From the NCBI RefSeq assembly GCF_000427295.1, contig NZ_ATNM01000141.1:1-64000 (forward strand): DNA of 64,000 nt. The letters are read 5' to 3'. Positions 39,908 through 49,746 of the stretch are shown one piece after another (positions within the stretch are counted from its first letter, which is position 1; the number at the start of each line of letters is the position of its first letter). This DNA comes from Cyclobacterium qasimii M12-11B (GTDB lineage Bacteria; Bacteroidota; Bacteroidia; Cytophagales; Cyclobacteriaceae). The notes under the pieces were generated by a model that ran no database searches, was not told the DNA's origin, and was given only the letters and a program-made list of their open reading frames with translations. Position numbers and translations under genes: made by a program.

Positions 39908-40594
39908 ATGGTAAAGCGAAATGAAAAATATGCCATTATAGTAGCCGGAGGAGCAGGAGTGAGGATGGGGGGAGAGATACCCAAACAATTTTTACCCATC
40001 GGTGGATTGCCCGTATTGATGCATACTTTGAATAAATTTAAAGCGCATGACGCTGCAATACACCTGATTTTAGTATTGCCAGAAAGCCAGTTTAAGTATT
40101 GGGAGGACTTGTGCGAAAAACATGCTTTTAATGTGTCGCATAGGTTGGTAGAAGGTGGTTCTAGTAGGTTTAACTCTGTTAAAAATGGACTCAACAGCAT
40201 TGCTGAAGAAAATGGTTTGGTGGCCATTCATGATGGTGTGCGCCCCTTTGTTTCTGAGGAGGTGATCCAGGAAAGTTTTGCAGAAGCTGACCTTTACGGA
40301 AGTGCCATTGCCGTAGTACCACTAAAAGACTCCATTAGAAAGGTGGATACCAATGGAATCTCCCAGTTTAAAAACAGGGATGCATTCAGACTTGTACAAA
40401 CGCCACAGACTTTTCAGTTAAAAAAAATAAAAGCTGCTTTCCTATCTGATGAAGAACCCTTTTTTACTGATGATGCTACAGTTTATGAAAACATGGGCTG
40501 GGAAGTACATTTGATTGCTGGAAACCAGGAAAACATCAAGTTAACAACTCCGGAAGACTTGGATTATGCCAACTATCTATTAAATCGTAAATGA
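39908..40594 (+). CDS. ispD: 2-C-methyl-D-erythritol 4-phosphate cytidylyltransferase
   Basis: 228-residue enzyme of the non-mevalonate isoprenoid pathway that transfers CMP from CTP to MEP. The nucleotide-binding start IIVAGGAGVRMGGEIPKQF, the HDGVRPFV motif and the final TTPEDLDYANYLL are diagnostic, and length is normal. The ATG at 39908 (MVKRNEKYAI) is chosen; an upstream TTG at 39896 overlaps the DtxR stop. Essential in bacteria using this pathway. Confidence 0.95.
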   Translation: MVKRNEKYAIIVAGGAGVRMGGEIPKQFLPIGGLPVLMHTLNKFKAHDAAIHLILVLPESQFKYWEDLCEKHAFNVSHRLVEGGSSRFNSVKNGLNSIAEENGLVAIHDGVRPFVSEEVIQESFAEADLYGSAIAVVPLKDSIRKVDTNGISQFKNRDAFRLVQTPQTFQLKKIKAAFLSDEEPFFTDDATVYENMGWEVHLIAGNQENIKLTTPEDLDYANYLLNRK

Positions 40595-40713
40595 AAAGCT
40601 GATTAACAGGAAAATCAGGTCGTTTATCGGCAAAGTTTTTTCATTAGTCGAACGGGTCTATTTATTGAATAGCTGTAACCCTACCTTTAATCCATCAAAT
40701 AAATACATATACC

Positions 40714-41451
40714 ATGAATGGAAAAAGAAACGGAAATTTTGCACTAGGTGTAATAATTTTAGTCATTGGGTCATTACTATTGTTAAAGCAATTGGGCTTT
40801 TTTATCCCGTACTGGATTTTCTCCTGGCCGATGATTTTAATTGCTATTGGGATTTTTACAGGTTATAAGAACAGGTTTCAGAACACAGGTTCCGTGGTTT
40901 TGATTTTAATAGGAGGTTTTTTTCTGTTAAGAGACATGATGTTTCTACCCTTTCACATGGGACCTTTGTTGCTTCCCATAGGCTTAATTATATTAGGTTT
41001 GTACATTATTGTCAAGAAAAACAGGAACAAAGCCTTCAATATGGAAGGGTGGGAAAAGGGTTTTGACAAAAGCATGGCAGATGGTGCAGGTGTTTTTGGT
41101 CAGGACAGTATCAATTATATCAAAGTAGATGCTTTTCTTACAGGAGTAAAGCGTAAGGTGATGTCAAAAGACTTTAAAGGTGGAGAAATAACCACTGTTT
41201 TTGGCGGCTCAAATATAGATTTAATGCATGCCGACATTCAAGGGCAGGCGGTATTGAAGGTGTCTGTAGCTTTTGGCGGGTTGAAATTGATCGTGCCCCC
41301 GCATTGGGATGTTCAGATCGGAGTGAGTAATTTGGCAGCAGGTATAGATGACAAAAGATATACCCAGCATGGAAGCGTTCAAAATATCGAAAAGAGATTG
41401 ATTCTTACAGGATCAGTAATATTTGGAGGGATAGAGATCTCTACTTACTAA
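40714..41451 (+). CDS. LiaF-like membrane protein
   Basis: 245-residue membrane protein with four N-terminal helices (DUF5668-like; LGVIILVIGSLLLLKQLGFF) and a C-terminal repeated beta region (EITTVFGGSNIDLMHADI, KVSVAFGGLKLIVPPHWDV, TGSVIFGGIEIS) as in LiaF, the cell-envelope stress inhibitor family. It lies 14 bp ahead of a histidine kinase and response regulator, so it probably modulates that two-component system, as LiaF does for LiaSR in Firmicutes; the analogy is inference. Confidence 0.85.
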   Translation: MNGKRNGNFALGVIILVIGSLLLLKQLGFFIPYWIFSWPMILIAIGIFTGYKNRFQNTGSVVLILIGGFFLLRDMMFLPFHMGPLLLPIGLIILGLYIIVKKNRNKAFNMEGWEKGFDKSMADGAGVFGQDSINYIKVDAFLTGVKRKVMSKDFKGGEITTVFGGSNIDLMHADIQGQAVLKVSVAFGGLKLIVPPHWDVQIGVSNLAAGIDDKRYTQHGSVQNIEKRLILTGSVIFGGIEISTY

Positions 41452-41464
41452 AATTTAGGACCCT

Positions 41465-42508
41465 ATGGAAAAGTCACATGAATCCTTTATGATCAATGAT
41501 AATTTGGGGGATCATGTGATTTTTCTTTTCATGGTTTTTGCAGGAGCCTTTGGAAGCACTTTCTATTGGCAAGGTAATATGGAATGGAGCATTGCTGATG
41601 CGATTTTGAGCACGATTACCTTTGGAATAGGGGCCATTCTAATCAAGCTAATGTTGAATTATTATCCTGTTGGAAAGATTAAAAGCTGGCCGACGATTTT
41701 ATTTGCACTTATTATAGCTTGCCTACTTACCTTTCTCAATCAACTGCTATGGGAAGCTAATTGGTTGGACTATCCTGAGGCGCTTGCCTTATTCAAGGCC
41801 TCTATGCTTATAAGGGTGACCGTAGCTACCTTGTTGTTTCACTTGATAGGGTTTACTGTTTTATCAAATAAGTCCAGTACAAAAGATTTCAATAGGCTTC
41901 AGCAAGAGGAGTCTCGTCAGAAATTGTCTACTGATGCCGAACTTCATTACTTGCGTCAACAAATGCAGCCTCATTTTCTTTTCAACAGCCTTAACTCTAT
42001 CAATGCCTTATTGGTAAGAAACCCAGAGAAAGCCCGTGAGATGGTTCAGGGCTTAGCGGATTTTTATAGAGATAACCTCAAAATGGATCCTAAAAAATGG
42101 GAACCCGTTGAAAAAGAAATGAAGATTATTGGTCAATACCTGAAATTGGAGAAAATCAGGTTTGGGCACCGCTTAAATTATGAGATCAATTTACCAGAGA
42201 AAGCTTCCACCTTGAAATTACCGTCATTAATGGTGCAAGCACTGGTGGAAAATGCGGTAAAACATGGGCTTTATGGGGTGACGGGAGATATCTTGATACG
42301 AATTGATGTCAGCCAGGAAGGCAATGACCTTTTAATAACCGTGCTAAATCCTTGTGATGACAATTCAGGCAATGCATCTGGAACTGGCTTTGGTCTGGAA
42401 AGTCTTCAGCGAAGGTTATTTCTTATTTTTGGCAGGAAAGATTTACTCACACACCAGGAAACTAACGGGCAGTTTACAGCCACTTTAAAGATACCACAAC
42501 CACAATGA
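41465..42508 (+). CDS. LytS/YehU-type sensor histidine kinase
   Basis: 347-residue membrane kinase. About four hydrophobic segments (residues 17-130) precede the His_kinase domain with QPHFLFNSLNS (phospho-accepting His170) and an HATPase region (LVENAVKHGLYG, GTGFGLESLQRRL). It overlaps the response-regulator gene by 4 bp, so the two are translationally coupled. Stimulus unknown; the adjacent LiaF-like protein points to cell-envelope sensing. Confidence 0.92.
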   Translation: MEKSHESFMINDNLGDHVIFLFMVFAGAFGSTFYWQGNMEWSIADAILSTITFGIGAILIKLMLNYYPVGKIKSWPTILFALIIACLLTFLNQLLWEANWLDYPEALALFKASMLIRVTVATLLFHLIGFTVLSNKSSTKDFNRLQQEESRQKLSTDAELHYLRQQMQPHFLFNSLNSINALLVRNPEKAREMVQGLADFYRDNLKMDPKKWEPVEKEMKIIGQYLKLEKIRFGHRLNYEINLPEKASTLKLPSLMVQALVENAVKHGLYGVTGDILIRIDVSQEGNDLLITVLNPCDDNSGNASGTGFGLESLQRRLFLIFGRKDLLTHQETNGQFTATLKIPQPQ

Positions 42509-43248
42509 TACGTTGTTTGATTATTGATGATGAGCCTTTGGCCCAGGATTTACTTCAGGATTATTTAAATGATTTTCCTGATATCGAGGTATTGGGTAAG
42601 TTCAATGATGGGTTTGAGGCCTTCAAGGGGATAGGGGAGCTTAAACCTGACCTGATATTTTTGGATATAGAAATGCCTAAAATCACAGGCTTTGAGTTAT
42701 TGGAGCTATTGGAAAATCCTCCCAAAGTAATCTTTACCACCGCCTATGATACCTATGCCATAAAGGCTTTTGAGCTGCAGGCTATAGACTACTTGTTAAA
42801 ACCATTTTCCAAAGACAGGCTGGCTCAGGCCATTCAGCGGGTGAGCATTGATGAGGATAATGGATCAGTTACCCAATCTAAAATGTCGAAAGTAAGAGAA
42901 GACATTCCTAAGGAAGGGTTTTTAAAAAGAGTCGTTGTAAAGACTGGGAATAAAATAGAAGTGTTAAATGCCTCTAATATAGCTTCCTTTAGCGCCGATG
43001 GTGATTATGTTAAGATCAATTCGGATGGGAAGTCTTACCTGAAACTAGGAACGATGGCTTACTACGAAAAAATGCTTGATCCGCAAGCTTTCATACGCAT
43101 TCACCGGTCTCATTTGGTAAATATCTCAACGATAAGTAAAATAGAGCCCTATCAAAAAGAAAACTATCTGATTTTTCTTAAAGATGGTGCCCAATTACCT
43201 GTCAGTAAAAAAGGAATGGTGAAGCTAAAAAAGGCTTTACGGATATAA
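42505..43248 (+). CDS. LytTR-family response regulator
   Basis: 247-residue regulator. The receiver domain has DDE at 8-10, phospho-acceptor Asp54 in LIFLDIEMP, and the conserved Thr and Lys in TTAYDTYAIKAF and LLKPF. The LytTR DNA-binding domain is at about 145-247 (FSADGDYVKINSDGKSYL, RIHRSHLVNI). It pairs with the kinase directly upstream. Target promoters unknown. Confidence 0.93.
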   Translation: MIRCLIIDDEPLAQDLLQDYLNDFPDIEVLGKFNDGFEAFKGIGELKPDLIFLDIEMPKITGFELLELLENPPKVIFTTAYDTYAIKAFELQAIDYLLKPFSKDRLAQAIQRVSIDEDNGSVTQSKMSKVREDIPKEGFLKRVVVKTGNKIEVLNASNIASFSADGDYVKINSDGKSYLKLGTMAYYEKMLDPQAFIRIHRSHLVNISTISKIEPYQKENYLIFLKDGAQLPVSKKGMVKLKKALRI

Positions 43249-43258
43249 GTAGCGAAAA

Positions 43259-43286
43259 AAGCCTTCACTTTTAAAAGAGAAGGCTT
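43259..43286. terminator. Bidirectional terminator between convergent genes
   Basis: AAGCCTTC (43259-43266) pairs with GAAGGCTT (43279-43286). On the minus strand the stem is followed by TTTTTT, giving a proper terminator for the DUF2795 gene; it can also serve the response-regulator transcript. Confidence 0.75.
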
Positions 43287-43291
43287 AGTGC

Positions 43292-43513
43292 TTAATATTC
43301 GTCTTCATTAAAGAAGAAATCGTCTTTTGTTGGGTAGTCAGGCCATATTTCCTCAATATTTTCGTAAGGTTCACCATCATCTTCAAGCTCTTGGAGGTTT
43401 TCGACAACCTCTAAAGGTGCTCCAGAGCGAATAGCAAAATCAATTAACTCATCCTTGGTGGCTGGCCACGGAGCGTCTTCCAAATAGGAGGCAAGTTCTA
43501 AAGTCCAATACAT
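43292..43513 (-). CDS. DUF2795 protein
   Basis: 73-residue acidic protein. The motif WTLELASYLEDAPWPATKDE with LIDFAIRSGAPLEVVENLQ is the DUF2795 signature, a family of small proteins common in Bacteroidota and actinobacteria with unknown function. The very acidic tail (DYPTKDDFFFNEDEY) is part of the family pattern. Followed by a strong terminator; the upstream DUF349 gene on the same strand is 76 bp away. Confidence 0.85.
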   Translation of the reverse strand: MYWTLELASYLEDAPWPATKDELIDFAIRSGAPLEVVENLQELEDDGEPYENIEEIWPDYPTKDDFFFNEDEY

Positions 43514-43589
43514 AATCTACACAAATTTAAAGATCCCCTTAAAGGGGTGCAAAAATAGAAATACTTTCTTAAACTAAAACATTTACGGA

Positions 43590-44840
43590 TTAATTGTTTG
43601 TAAGTTCTTTTAAAATGCTGTTTTTCACATCAACTTTTCTCTTGTGGGCACCGATCTTTTTTCGCATAATATGATCAAATTCCCCTTCCTGACTTCTGAA
43701 GTTTTCAGCATTTTCCGTAACAGTAATAAGCTCTCGCTGATCCCTGGCGATAAGGTCTTTTAATAAATTTACTTTTAAAGTATTCTGCTCAGAATCAGTT
43801 TTTTCAGCGAATCCCTCATATTTAGAGTGGCAGAGATTGTCAAGAAATGATTTTTCGAAAATGATTTCTGAAAAGAATACGAAAGTGCCAATACTTTGTT
43901 GTGCATTCCTCGGTTTTTTTGGAGGAAGTTTTTTCCATTCGGCTTGCAGCTTTTTAGCGTGATTGACTTTGTACTCATCAACCTCACCTTTTGACATCTG
44001 CCTCATTTCTTCAGACCATTTATCTATTTTTTTAATCATAAGTCCCGGGCTAATGGTCGGGATACTTTGGCTCATTCTTTTGAATTTGCTAAAAATACGA
44101 TTATTTAGTTTGGAGAATTCATCCCAAATGGGCTGGCGTTTTGAAGCAGGAACCCTGCCTGAAACTTTCCATTCTTTTTGAATCTTCTTACTGATTTCAA
44201 AGGCTGTCTTTACATCAGCCATGTCGTGCGCTTCTCTCGCTTGCTCTAAAAGGTTTTCGTAAACTTTAATGTTTTGTTCTGCCTGCAAAGCCAAACCATC
44301 AAAATAATTCTTACGATTGCCGTAGAAAACGTCTAGAATGTCTTGGAATTTTTCGTTAATCTCTTCTTCCAATTCTTTTTCTACTGGCCCGGTTTTTAAC
44401 CATTTAAGCTTTAGCTCCTTGAAAATCTCCGATGTTTCTTTCCAGTCGGTACTTTCTTTATAAGTCTCCGCTTCTTCGAGGAGCTCTTTTTTTATCTCCA
44501 GGTTTTTATGCCTGTTGGATTGAATGATTTCTTCTAAAATTGCTTCCTGGCCTTCAAGTTCTTTTATTAAGGCAGGAAAATCCCCTAAACCATCAAAAGT
44601 CAATAAGGAGGACTTAAGGTGAATAAGCTTCATTAGAAAAGAACCTTTATTCTGGTTTTCCTCAATGTCGCTTTTAAGTTTTTCTACCTTTTGCTTTACC
44701 GCCTCAAATCTATCTTCGAAATAACGGAAGGTGGAAGCTTCATCTTCTTTTACCTCTCCTATCACACGGTCTTCCTGGCCTAAAAAGCCTTTCAGATAAA
44801 TTTTTCCTTCTATTATATATCCAAATGGATGCTCAGTCAT
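43590..44840 (-). CDS. DUF349 coiled-coil protein
   Basis: 416-residue helical protein made of several DUF349 repeats (WKETSEIFKELKLKWLKTGP, AFEISKKIQKEWKVSGRVP, YKVNHAKKLQAEWKKLPPK), each with the W-x-x-x-G/P pattern. The N-terminus has a short strand-rich segment (FGYIIEGKIYLKGFLGQE). The family is related to DNA-repair/RNA-linked proteins but its role in Bacteroidota is not established. Transcribed on its own, divergently from ettA. Confidence 0.88.
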   Translation of the reverse strand: MTEHPFGYIIEGKIYLKGFLGQEDRVIGEVKEDEASTFRYFEDRFEAVKQKVEKLKSDIEENQNKGSFLMKLIHLKSSLLTFDGLGDFPALIKELEGQEAILEEIIQSNRHKNLEIKKELLEEAETYKESTDWKETSEIFKELKLKWLKTGPVEKELEEEINEKFQDILDVFYGNRKNYFDGLALQAEQNIKVYENLLEQAREAHDMADVKTAFEISKKIQKEWKVSGRVPASKRQPIWDEFSKLNNRIFSKFKRMSQSIPTISPGLMIKKIDKWSEEMRQMSKGEVDEYKVNHAKKLQAEWKKLPPKKPRNAQQSIGTFVFFSEIIFEKSFLDNLCHSKYEGFAEKTDSEQNTLKVNLLKDLIARDQRELITVTENAENFRSQEGEFDHIMRKKIGAHKRKVDVKNSILKELTNN

Positions 44841-44969
44841 GATTAAAAGATTGGTTGTAAATATTTAGTGGTGGTATGGATTTCTGCAAATTAATTAAAT
44901 ATGCTCCATTTATCCTAAGAAAGCTGATTTTTTACCATCTTTACCGCTTAAATTAAACGGAAATAAACC

Positions 44970-46648
44970 ATGAGTAATGAAAAAATAATTTTTTCTATGG
45001 CGGGAGTTTCAAAAGTGTACCCTCCGCAGAAAAGAGTACTTAAAGATATCTATCTTTCGTTTTTTTATGGTGCTAAAATCGGTGTGCTTGGACTCAATGG
45101 TTCAGGAAAAAGTTCCTTGCTTAAAATTATTGCGGGAATGGAAACTGAATTTCAGGGAGAGGTAGTATGGTCCGCTGGCTATTCAGTAGGGATGTTGGAG
45201 CAAGAACCAGTATTGGATCCTACCAAAACAGTGAAAGAAGTTGTCGAAGAGGCTGTAAGTGAAACAGTTAATTTGCTTAAAGAATTCGAGGAAATCAATG
45301 AGAAATTCATGGACCCGGGTCTAATGGATGACCCAGATGCCATGCAAAAATTGATCGATAAGCAGGGTGATGTTCAGGAAAAACTAGATGCCGCGAATGC
45401 TTGGGAATTGGAAACCATGCTGGAAAAAGCCATGGATGCCTTACGTCTTCCTCCTGCTGAAGCAATGGTAGAAAACTTGTCAGGTGGTGAAAAAAGAAGG
45501 GTGGCACTTTGCCGTTTGCTCTTACAGGAACCAGATGTATTGTTGCTTGATGAGCCTACCAATCACCTGGATGCGGAATCAGTACTATGGCTGGAAGAAC
45601 ACCTTAAGAATTATAAAGGTACTGTGATAGCAGTAACTCACGATCGTTATTTCTTGGATAATGTTGCAGGATGGATCCTTGAATTGGATAGAGGAGAAGG
45701 AATTCCCTGGAAAGGGAATTATTCCAGCTGGTTGGAACAAAAACAAGACCGGTTAAAGAAGGAAGAGAAGACAGAATCTAAAAGACAGAAGACACTTGAA
45801 AGAGAGTTGGAATGGATCCGGATGTCTCCTAAAGCCAAGCAATCTAAAGGCAAGGCAAGGTTAAATGCCTATGACAAACTCGTGGGTCAAGACGCCGTAG
45901 AAAAGGAATCCAAACTTGAATTGTACATTCCGCCAGGTCCAAGATTGGGCAGTAAAGTGATTGAGGTAAAAGGTGTTTCAAAAGCTTTTGGAGACAAATT
46001 GTTATTTGACGACCTTACCTTTTCTCTGCCTCAAGGAGGTATAGTAGGTGTGATTGGGCCAAATGGTGCAGGTAAATCTACACTTTTCAATCTTATCACT
46101 GGAGAGGAAAAACCAGATGCTGGTCATTTTGAAATTGGAGAAACGGTAGAGATCGCTTACGTGGATCAGGAGCATGATACCCTGTTGCCAGATAAAACGG
46201 TATATGAAACCATTTCCGAAGGCAATGAATATGTACAACTTGGTAACAAAGAAGTGAATTCAAGGGCTTATGTAAGTCGTTTTAATTTTGGAGGATCTGA
46301 CCAAGGGAAAAAAGTTGGTGTACTATCAGGTGGTGAAAGAAATCGTGTTCACCTGGCCATGACCTTGAAAAAGGTGGAAACCTTTTGTTATTGGATGAAC
46401 CTACCAATGACTTGGATGTCAATACCCTTAGGGCCTTGGAAGAAGCCTTGGAGAATTTTGGGGGTTGTGCTGTTGTTATTTCTCACGACAGATGGTTCCT
46501 GGATAGGATTTGTACGCATATCCTCGCATTTGAAGGTGATAGTAATGTTTATTGGTTTGAAGGGAATTTCTCGGATTACGAAGAAAACAAGAAAAAGCGT
46601 TTAGGTGATGTAATGCCCAAAAGGATTAAATACAAAAAACTTAAATAA
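44970..46648 (+). CDS. ettA: Energy-dependent translational throttle ABC-F ATPase, split by a frameshift
   Basis: ABC-F protein that binds the ribosomal E site and regulates translation with energy state. Two ABC domains are visible: Walker [10 protein letters not shown] and GPNGAGKST, signatures NLSGGEKRR and VLSGGERNR, Walker [10 protein letters not shown] and LLLDEPTND, plus the linker with [14 protein letters not shown]. The first frame fails after MTLKK; adding one A to the A5 run at 46368-46372 yields [15 protein letters not shown] and continues to 46648, for about 559 residues, the normal EttA length. The gene is conserved, so a sequencing error is likely. A good terminator follows. 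Confidence 0.92.
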
Positions 46649-46667
46649 GTACCATTAACTAGTCTTT

Positions 46668-46706
46668 TCCCTTTGTTGCGTTTTAACGTGGCAAAGGGAT
46701 TTTTTT
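46668..46706 (+). terminator. Rho-independent terminator after ettA
   Basis: TCCCTTTG (46668-46675) pairs with CAAAGGGA (46692-46699), with an additional inner CGTT/AACG pairing, followed by seven T (46700-46706). Confidence 0.85.
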
Positions 46707-46714
46707 GTTTACAC

Positions 46715-46873
46715 CCAGTTGGTATTGGATCAGATGTAGGGTAGGAATTTGTTTTATTAAGAAGTAGAATGCCTAATTTTCGACAAAGAAGAGTAGGGAG
46801 GTTTTATAATTTGATTTTAGTCAGTAGGGGTATGAAAGCAGTTAAGGGGTAGATATGGCTTAATACCAACTGG
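46715..46873. repeat. Possible miniature element bounded by a 12-bp inverted repeat
   Basis: CCAGTTGGTATT (46715-46726) recurs in inverted form as AATACCAACTGG (46862-46873), enclosing 135 bp without a gene, in the gap between ettA and the aminotransferase gene. It looks like a small non-autonomous transposable element, but no clear target-site duplication flanks it and no second copy is seen in this window. Confidence 0.4.
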
Positions 46874-47011
46874 CTGAATGGTGGGTTTTGGAGTCAATGT
46901 TCAGTTACAAATAAAAGATTAAACTTATAAGGCCTCCTTTTTTCGAAATATCGTTCAGTTTATTTCCCTTTTTTGTTTATTTGTGTTTTAAAGCCAGCAT
47001 CGCGTTTGAAT

Positions 47012-48346
47012 ATGATGAGACAATTGCTATTGCGCCCAGGCGCCGAAGAATTGAATTACGAGATCAGAGGAATTGTCAAAAAGGCAAGACTGATCGAAGA
47101 ACTCGGGTATGACATTACCTGGGAGAATATAGGGGATCCTATACAGAAGAACAATACCATTCCAGCCTGGATGAAGGAAATCGTTTCCGAACTCGTACAG
47201 GACGACCACAGCTATGGCTATGCCGACAGCAAAGGCATGCCGGCCACCCGGAGATTTCTTGCTGATTTAAACAATGAGAAAGGCGGCGTTAAGATTGGTG
47301 CTGAAGACATCTTGTTCTTTAATGGCTTAGGAGATGGTATTGCCAAGCTGTACCAGTTTCTTACCCCCACAGCCAGGATCATTGGTCCTTCACCAGCTTA
47401 CTCTACCCACAGTTCAGCTGAGGCGGCACATGCCAACTCTGCACCACTTACCTATAAATTGGATCCAGACAATAACTGGTATCCTGATATGGAAGATTTA
47501 TACAACAAGGTGAAATACAATACCTCCGTAGTGGGTATCCTGATCATTAATCCGGACAATCCTACCGGGATGGTTTACCCTAGGGAAGTATTGGATCGTT
47601 TTGTTGAGATTGCCAGAGAGTTTAATCTACTTCTGATTGCAGACGAAATTTATCAAAACATCACTTACAATGGCTATGAAGCCATTAGTCTTGCTGAAAT
47701 TCTCGGAGATGACCTGCCAGGCATTTCATTGAAAGGGATTTCTAAAGAATTCCCATGGCCTGGTTCGAGGTGCGGTTGGATGGAGTTTTATAATAAACAT
47801 ACTTCCGAAGAATTTACGAAGTTATGTACCACGCTGGAAAATGCCAAAATGATAGAGGTGTGTTCCACCACTTTGCCTCAGCTGGCCATACCTAAGATTA
47901 TGAGTCACCCTGCCTATAAAGAATACAGGGTTACAGCCAATGCCGCCATAGGTACCAGAAGTAGGATTATGGAAGAGGTTTTGGGAAATGTTGAAGGTAT
48001 TAAATTCAACAAAACGAAAGGTGCATTTTACAACACCGTCATTTTTGATGAGGGTGTACTAGACGAAGATCAATTCCTTCCTGTGGAGGACAAGGCGATA
48101 AAAGTGCATCTTGCCAAGTGGCTTGAAGAAAAGGATATGCCTAATGATAAAAGGTTTGTTTATAATTTGCTAGCCTCTGAGAAGATTTGTGTTGTTCCTG
48201 TAAGTTCGTTTTGCTCTGATTTGAGAGGGTTTAGAGTTACCCTACTGGAAGAAAACGAGGACGTCTTTCGCAATACTTTCGAAAGGCTTGCAAGAAGTAT
48301 AAAGGCTTACCTGAATTCCTCCAAAAAAGTGATTCTGGAAAAATAA
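47012..48346 (+). CDS. PLP-dependent class I/II aminotransferase
   Basis: 444-residue fold-type I enzyme. Motifs: the substrate-region NIGDPIQKNNTIPAWM, IGPSPAYSTHSSAEAAH, NPDNPTGMVYPREVLD, IADEIYQNITYNG, and the PLP Lys in LKGISKEFPWPGSRCGW. Substrate not determined, but alanine or aspartate family is typical for this group. The start is ATG 47012; the longer frame from 46973 reaches into the possible repeat flank. Its last 110 bp overlap the convergent phospholipase-like gene, which is unusual. Confidence 0.9.
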   Translation: MMRQLLLRPGAEELNYEIRGIVKKARLIEELGYDITWENIGDPIQKNNTIPAWMKEIVSELVQDDHSYGYADSKGMPATRRFLADLNNEKGGVKIGAEDILFFNGLGDGIAKLYQFLTPTARIIGPSPAYSTHSSAEAAHANSAPLTYKLDPDNNWYPDMEDLYNKVKYNTSVVGILIINPDNPTGMVYPREVLDRFVEIAREFNLLLIADEIYQNITYNGYEAISLAEILGDDLPGISLKGISKEFPWPGSRCGWMEFYNKHTSEEFTKLCTTLENAKMIEVCSTTLPQLAIPKIMSHPAYKEYRVTANAAIGTRSRIMEEVLGNVEGIKFNKTKGAFYNTVIFDEGVLDEDQFLPVEDKAIKVHLAKWLEEKDMPNDKRFVYNLLASEKICVVPVSSFCSDLRGFRVTLLEENEDVFRNTFERLARSIKAYLNSSKKVILEK

Positions 48347-49307
48347 AATAAGTTCGGTGTTCCCTGATGTGCTGTAAAGAATCATTTGGGATGTAGATAC
48401 TGTCCTTTTCATTGGGTACCTGGATCCTGTCGGGATCCAGGTTTTCAAGTGCTGGTTGACCTGCCAAAATCCAGGCACTGTACCAAAAATCGGCAATCAG
48501 CTTTATTGTATTTCTCATTTGACGCTCTACCTGTCCGCCTAGCTTTTGGTGATAAGCATTGCTGAATTCTCTGGAATAAACCCTGGTGGTAATGCCTCCC
48601 CTGTCTTCATAACTGTATTTTTTATCTTCAGGAAACGCCCTTGTCAGGGACTCCTCGAAGCCAAAGACCGAGTCCAACGCATAATGGGCAGTTTCTATCG
48701 CCTTCCAAATTTCGTTCTGTGGGAAATCAAGGTAATTCGCCTTGCCCACAAAGAAATCATATTCGCTTGCATACAATTCAGGAAGCCTGCTTTCCCAAAA
48801 ACCATGAATTCCATATTGACCTGAAAATTGACCATTGTAATTTTTTGTACTGTGAAGGGGTACATTGATGTCTCCCAAATAATGGCCAAGGTCCGCGGCT
48901 AATCTAAGAATTGCTTGTGCATCTTTTCTTTCAAAGGCGTAAATAAGGTTTTGAAATGTTTGGTAAGTGCTCCAAGGCGAAATTCCGTGTTTTCTCAAGC
49001 TGTCTTCCCCATGTAGTGCTTTGGCTTCTGACCAGAATCGGGGAAGTTTGTAGACAGCACTGTCACCATAGATGTCTAAGTCTATATAATGTTTCTCAGC
49101 TTCGCCTTTGACGGCATACCTTCTCCTGTCGGGGTTGACGGCCTTATCAGAAAGGTAGCCCAGGTGTGGTTTGAAAAAAACCATTAATTCAGGAGGAAGT
49201 GAGTAGACCGCCTGCTTGTTGATCAACCGGTGGGCATAAAAACCCCAGGCTGAAAGCTCATGGGAGCTACTGCTTAGAAAAAGGAATAAAAATAGTATTG
49301 GTCTCAT
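48237..49307 (-). CDS. Secreted zinc-dependent phospholipase C-like protein
   Basis: 356-residue exported protein with signal peptide ending ELSAWG. The mature protein starts at Trp, as in the zinc phospholipase C/S1-P1 nuclease fold, where the N-terminal Trp binds zinc. Further ligands: HRLINKQAV, HYIDLD, DLGHYLGDINVPLHST and HGFWESRLPE. The start is ATG 49307. The C-terminal stretch after NDSLQHIREHRT overlaps the convergent aminotransferase gene by 110 bp and looks unlike the family's usual end; a further one-base error near 48340-48360 is possible. Confidence 0.8.
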   Translation of the reverse strand: MRPILFLFLFLSSSSHELSAWGFYAHRLINKQAVYSLPPELMVFFKPHLGYLSDKAVNPDRRRYAVKGEAEKHYIDLDIYGDSAVYKLPRFWSEAKALHGEDSLRKHGISPWSTYQTFQNLIYAFERKDAQAILRLAADLGHYLGDINVPLHSTKNYNGQFSGQYGIHGFWESRLPELYASEYDFFVGKANYLDFPQNEIWKAIETAHYALDSVFGFEESLTRAFPEDKKYSYEDRGGITTRVYSREFSNAYHQKLGGQVERQMRNTIKLIADFWYSAWILAGQPALENLDPDRIQVPNEKDSIYIPNDSLQHIREHRTYFIFPESLFWRNSGKPLYFLQAFRKYCERRPRFLPVG

Positions 49308-49397
49308 CTTCAATGAATAATGCACTAACACAAACTTAAAATAGTGAAAAAAATGTAGATTTCGAAACCTTCTATTTGGGCATATTTGATTAATTGT

Positions 49398-49428
49398 TTT
49401 GCAATTAAAAATAAATCAGCTAAATTTG
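49398..49428 (+). promoter_or_regulatory. Promoter of rpsT
   Basis: TTTG at 49398-49401, 19-bp spacer, TAAATTTG at 49421-49428: a full match to the Bacteroidota housekeeping promoter. Transcription should begin near 49434, giving a leader of about 38 nt. Confidence 0.8.
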
Positions 49429-49471
49429 CGATCCAATAGAAGCAAAAAAGGAAAAGTTAATTATATATAAT

Positions 49472-49723
49472 ATGGCAAATCACAAGTCGGCTTTAAAGAG
49501 AATTCGTGCAAATGAAGCCAAAAGGTTAAGAAACAGGTACCAGGCCAAAACCACCAGGACTTTCATCAAAAGATTGAAAAACACTGAAGACAAGGCGGAA
49601 GCTCAGGAACTTTTAAACCAGGTTACATCCATGTTGGACAGACTGGCAAAGAAAAACGTTCTTCACAAGAACAACGCTGCGAACAAAAAGTCTAAATTGA
49701 CCAAGTTTGTTAACGCTCTATAA
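49472..49723 (+). CDS. rpsT: 30S ribosomal protein S20
   Basis: 83-residue basic, helical protein of the small ribosomal subunit; binds 16S rRNA. The opening MANHKSALKRIRANEAKRLR and the ending KNVLHKNNAANKKSKLTKFV are diagnostic. A full-consensus promoter precedes it and a strong terminator follows, so it is a single-gene transcript. Confidence 0.98.
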   Translation: MANHKSALKRIRANEAKRLRNRYQAKTTRTFIKRLKNTEDKAEAQELLNQVTSMLDRLAKKNVLHKNNAANKKSKLTKFVNAL

Positions 49724-49746
49724 GAGTCTGTTTGTATAAAACATTT

